64,000 bases of DNA from Rhopalosiphum padi (Eukaryota; Arthropoda; Insecta; Hemiptera; Aphididae), in contig NC_083599.1 of NCBI RefSeq assembly GCF_020882245.1, forward strand, positions 55,082,748 to 55,146,747, written 5' to 3'. Positions 61,282 to 64,000 of this stretch are shown in pieces (position 1 is the stretch's first letter; the number at the start of each line of letters is the position of its first letter). A program made the position numbers and the translations under genes. Below the pieces are notes generated by a model. The model was not told the origin of the DNA and did no database searches. It saw only the letters and a list, made by a program, of their open reading frames with translations.

Positions 61282-63158
61282 TTCGTAACGTTTTAAGAAT
61301 ATTACACTTTTTTTCTCGAAACGGTCGACGATTGCCGGTTATTCGATACTGTATTGTTTCGGACGGACGTCCGACGAAAATCGCTATCGGACACTAAATG
61401 TATACCAGCAAGGACGGTGCGGCGACGCTGTTTCCAATAATATTATAATTTTCAGTTCTCCTCGCGATAAATATTAATATGATGCGCGGTAAGACGACAT
61501 TATATTATATTTATATATGTGGTGCGCAGTGATTCTGATTATATATATATATATATACATATACGTACATAAAACGCATGATAACGCGGTAAATTACATT
61601 ATTGTTTATCTGCGCGACTATTGCATCGGACTAGAGTCTATAAAACATATTATTATTATTTTTTTTATTAATATGCGACGTATGCAATTTCAATGTGTGA
61701 ATGTCTAAATATAAGACGTACGAACAGATGCTGTGAGAAACAAAAAAAAAAAATGTATTAATACATTTTCGCGTGTAACAGTTAATGTCATCATTGTAAA
61801 TCTGATGGTTATTAATCAATAACTATTATATATACGTCGTATATAATGCTCCGTTCTACTTAGAATAGAATTACTCACGGTGATTTTTTTTTTTTATTTC
61901 ACAGTAAGCCTGCAGCCGTCTAGGCAATATAATAATGTCTATGGAAATAAAATAGTTTTAAAAAAGAAATTAAAAATGCCTTGTATTTTCTTAGATATTG
62001 CCTCGTAGGTATATGCGTTAAAACAATCTCCCTGTATACATGTGATAGAGTGATGGACGACGTATAATATCGATGTTCACCCACAATGCCGCCGCGATTC
62101 ACGAATATAAACTGGAATGAGTAACATAATACTATAGTACCTATTGTATTACACCGAATTTCGTATTGTTACCATTCAATGTAGCACAATGTAGAATATT
62201 CTCTTTGTCCCGTATCATGGTAGGTACTCTATAGTCCAGCGCGCACACACGGTTTACATAATATAAGTAAATAGGGAATGCATGTTACATGTATGCAAAG
62301 TTTGGCAAGTTAACACATTTGTTTAACTCGTTAGGTTTAGTAAATATAAAACAGATAAAATCGCGTTAAAACTTGAGTGTTACTTTCAAAAGTTTCAATT
62401 TAAATAGAACAAATTAACTTATCTCGGTTCAAAAAAAAGGAAAAAATAAATAACTGAATATTTACAATTTATAGCTCAGACAAATAAAGAAAATTTGACA
62501 AAAGTAATTATTGCAATCACGAAAATATATTGTAAAAATAGTGACAAATAAGAATAGTGCTATCGACAGATAAAAAATAAACACAAATAGATGAGATGTC
62601 GTAACACTTTTCCGGCTAGTTCATTCGGTAGAAAACGATACTTTTACTTGTATAATATGTACCTACTACTTTGTCGTAGATACGCTGATTCAGACGTAAT
62701 TTATACTCGAACACAAAGTTAGTATAAAATCCAAATATCGTGTTTTCAGTGTTTTCACACACACATTATACTACATATACATAAACGAGTATAGTATGAA
62801 TATAAAAACATAAAAACGCAAACACACACACAAACATAAACAAGAAAAGACAAATGCCTTAAACACTATTATAATACATATTTTAAAATTTAAATACAGT
62901 AAGCTGGCAAGAGCCAAGCCAGTCTTCGGCGTTTAACGACTTCGGATCGACTTCCCGTTCAACTTTTGTTGGCACTCATTGTACTTTTAATACGTGTAGT
63001 CAACTAAATATTTTTGGTCGACCTACTTATATTATAGAAATTCGTATTATACAATAAAATAATAAATAAAATACAAATTGTAATACCAGCTTATTTTTAT
63101 ATAGATACTGAAAATAGATATGCTTAAATATATATGATGTGTATATATTATGTATAAT
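61282..63158. other. Upstream region of the fibulin-like gene; no gene recognised
   Basis: The first 150 bases left of the start (61300-61440) are GC-rich (GACGGTGCGGCGACGCTGTT) and probably include the promoter and 5' UTR of the minus-strand gene; I cannot fix the start site. A TA run is at 61537-61560. The stretch 61880-63150 is AT-rich with (CA)n near 62820-62835. The open frames here are low-complexity and unsupported. Confidence 0.45.
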
Positions 63159-63703
63159 CAATGCTCGAATTGGGGTGGAGGGGGTGCACAGGGGACGGAG
63201 CTCTCATACTATTTATTTATTTATTTTTTTTGCGTACCGCAACTTTATTTGTTCGCAGGAACCGGGGGACGGCACAAACTTATGTCCAAAATAATTTTTA
63301 TTAAAATGTGGATTTCAATTTATTATATAACGAATTTTACAATTTTTAGTGTCAAAATTATTTTTGATAATAGTTTATTAATTTATTATTATTATTACCA
63401 ATTCTATGGCCATATATATTTTTTTTGTAGTTTGATTATTAATTAATTATAATATTATACCTACTGTTCTTTGTCTATAATTTATAATACATATCATTAT
63501 GTGGACTAGTATGAAGGGAGAATTAAAATATCTGTGTAGTTGAAAAGTGGTACATTTTTAAAATGTAATTAAGGTTAGTAAGGGATGGTGTGGGGGCGAA
63601 GCCACCCACGGGTCTGTGTTAGTAAGTAATTGTATACTTGAAACGCAGTTTTTAAATCGTTGAATGGAGCTCCTCTACTTATTTTTTCCCAATTCGAGCA
63701 CTG
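63159..63703. mobile_element. hAT-like non-autonomous element with 16-bp TIRs
   Basis: The left end CAATGCTCGAATTGGG (63159-63174) and right end CCCAATTCGAGCACTG (63688-63703) are inverted with one mismatch. The flanks TGTATAAT and TGTATATG (8 bases each) share their first six bases, which fits the 8-base target duplication of hAT elements. The interior has no transposase; the 98-codon open frame (63150-63446) starts outside the element and is not supported. Confidence 0.6.
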
Positions 63704-64000
63704 TGTATATGTATATTTAAATATAGCTATGATTATTAAAAAAAAAACTTTTTTTTAAGTTTATCAACATATAGAAAAATTTCATCCATCAAGAAAATGT
63801 AAATACAATTCTAATTCTATTTTAAATCATAAATTTAATTTATCAGCTATACTCAATAAGTGCTTTTCAGATATTAATAAGTGGACTGCGATCATCATCT
63901 TACAATATAGTATAAATTAGACCTAATCACCTGGCTAAAGAGTAGGTTAGGGTTTCAACTTAAGTTGGACAAATTTAATTTTTAATCAGAAATTGACCCA
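63704..64000. other. Nothing recognised
   Basis: AT-rich right edge of the window, no gene or repeat end identified. Confidence 0.4.

Noticed and set aside
63150..63446. A 98-codon open frame
   Set aside because: It begins outside the hAT-like element and runs through its terminus and low-complexity interior.
1..64000. tRNA, rRNA and CRISPR signals
   Set aside because: I looked for tRNA-like B-box motifs, rRNA-like conserved stretches and regularly spaced direct repeats by eye and saw none that stands up; a tRNAscan or Infernal run would be the proper test.

Overview
The window looks like AT-rich insect nuclear DNA. Small exons are joined by GT-AG introns, TCAGT-type initiators are present, Jockey-clade LINE relics and terminal-inverted-repeat elements are common, and no bacterial-style gene packing is seen. 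The style of repeats and gene families suggests a hemipteran, most likely an aphid; this is inference, since no marker gene is present. Most single-exon open frames here are spurious, and the real genes are spread over many short exons.

Plus strand, 1-40,200: a tandem array of one small secreted-protein family. I find four complete four-exon genes (6064-10905, 17190-19434, 25114-28826, 37496-40176), the last two exons of a fifth whose 5' half lies left of the window (384-1486), and relics: a truncated exon 4 (32438-32521), a much older exon 4 (33492-33605), an orphan exon-2 piece (about 23042-23135), and a degenerate second exon 2 inside intron 2 of three genes. Each complete gene encodes 192-193 residues: a signal peptide, four conserved cysteines, two conserved N-glycosylation sequons, and a C-terminal block with FPKVYFYGKYK and RPWE. 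The pattern resembles the DUF1091 / MD-2-related lipid-recognition-like secreted proteins. All four complete genes share a near-identical promoter block (TATA-like box, TCAGT initiator).

The array grew by segmental duplication. The flanks of genes 3 and 4 are paralogous for several kb and carry the same solo LTR (20555-21297 and 29902-30806). Further duplicated blocks pair 22454-22950 with 32519-33007, 24187-24750 with 33893-34660, and 11600-12445 with 35250-36060. Jockey-type LINE fragments (12449-15000, 23161-23960, 30930-31995), TIR elements and a fragment resembling tubulin glycylase TTLL3 (15122-15585, minus) are interspersed.

Minus strand, 42,048-61,281: one nine-exon gene for a secreted fibulin-like extracellular-matrix protein (signal peptide, anaphylatoxin-like cysteine modules, then EGF modules on phase-1 exons). 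My model joins in frame to 430 residues. It ends in an incomplete EGF module without the fibulin C-terminal domain, so the 3' end may be an alternative or incomplete one. Its introns hold two long foldback hairpins (52430-52771, 57234-57627), CpG-rich blocks and decayed repeats. The array and this gene converge, with stop codons about 1.9 kb apart. The right end (61.3-64 kb) holds the fibulin promoter side and a hAT-like non-autonomous element (63159-63703).
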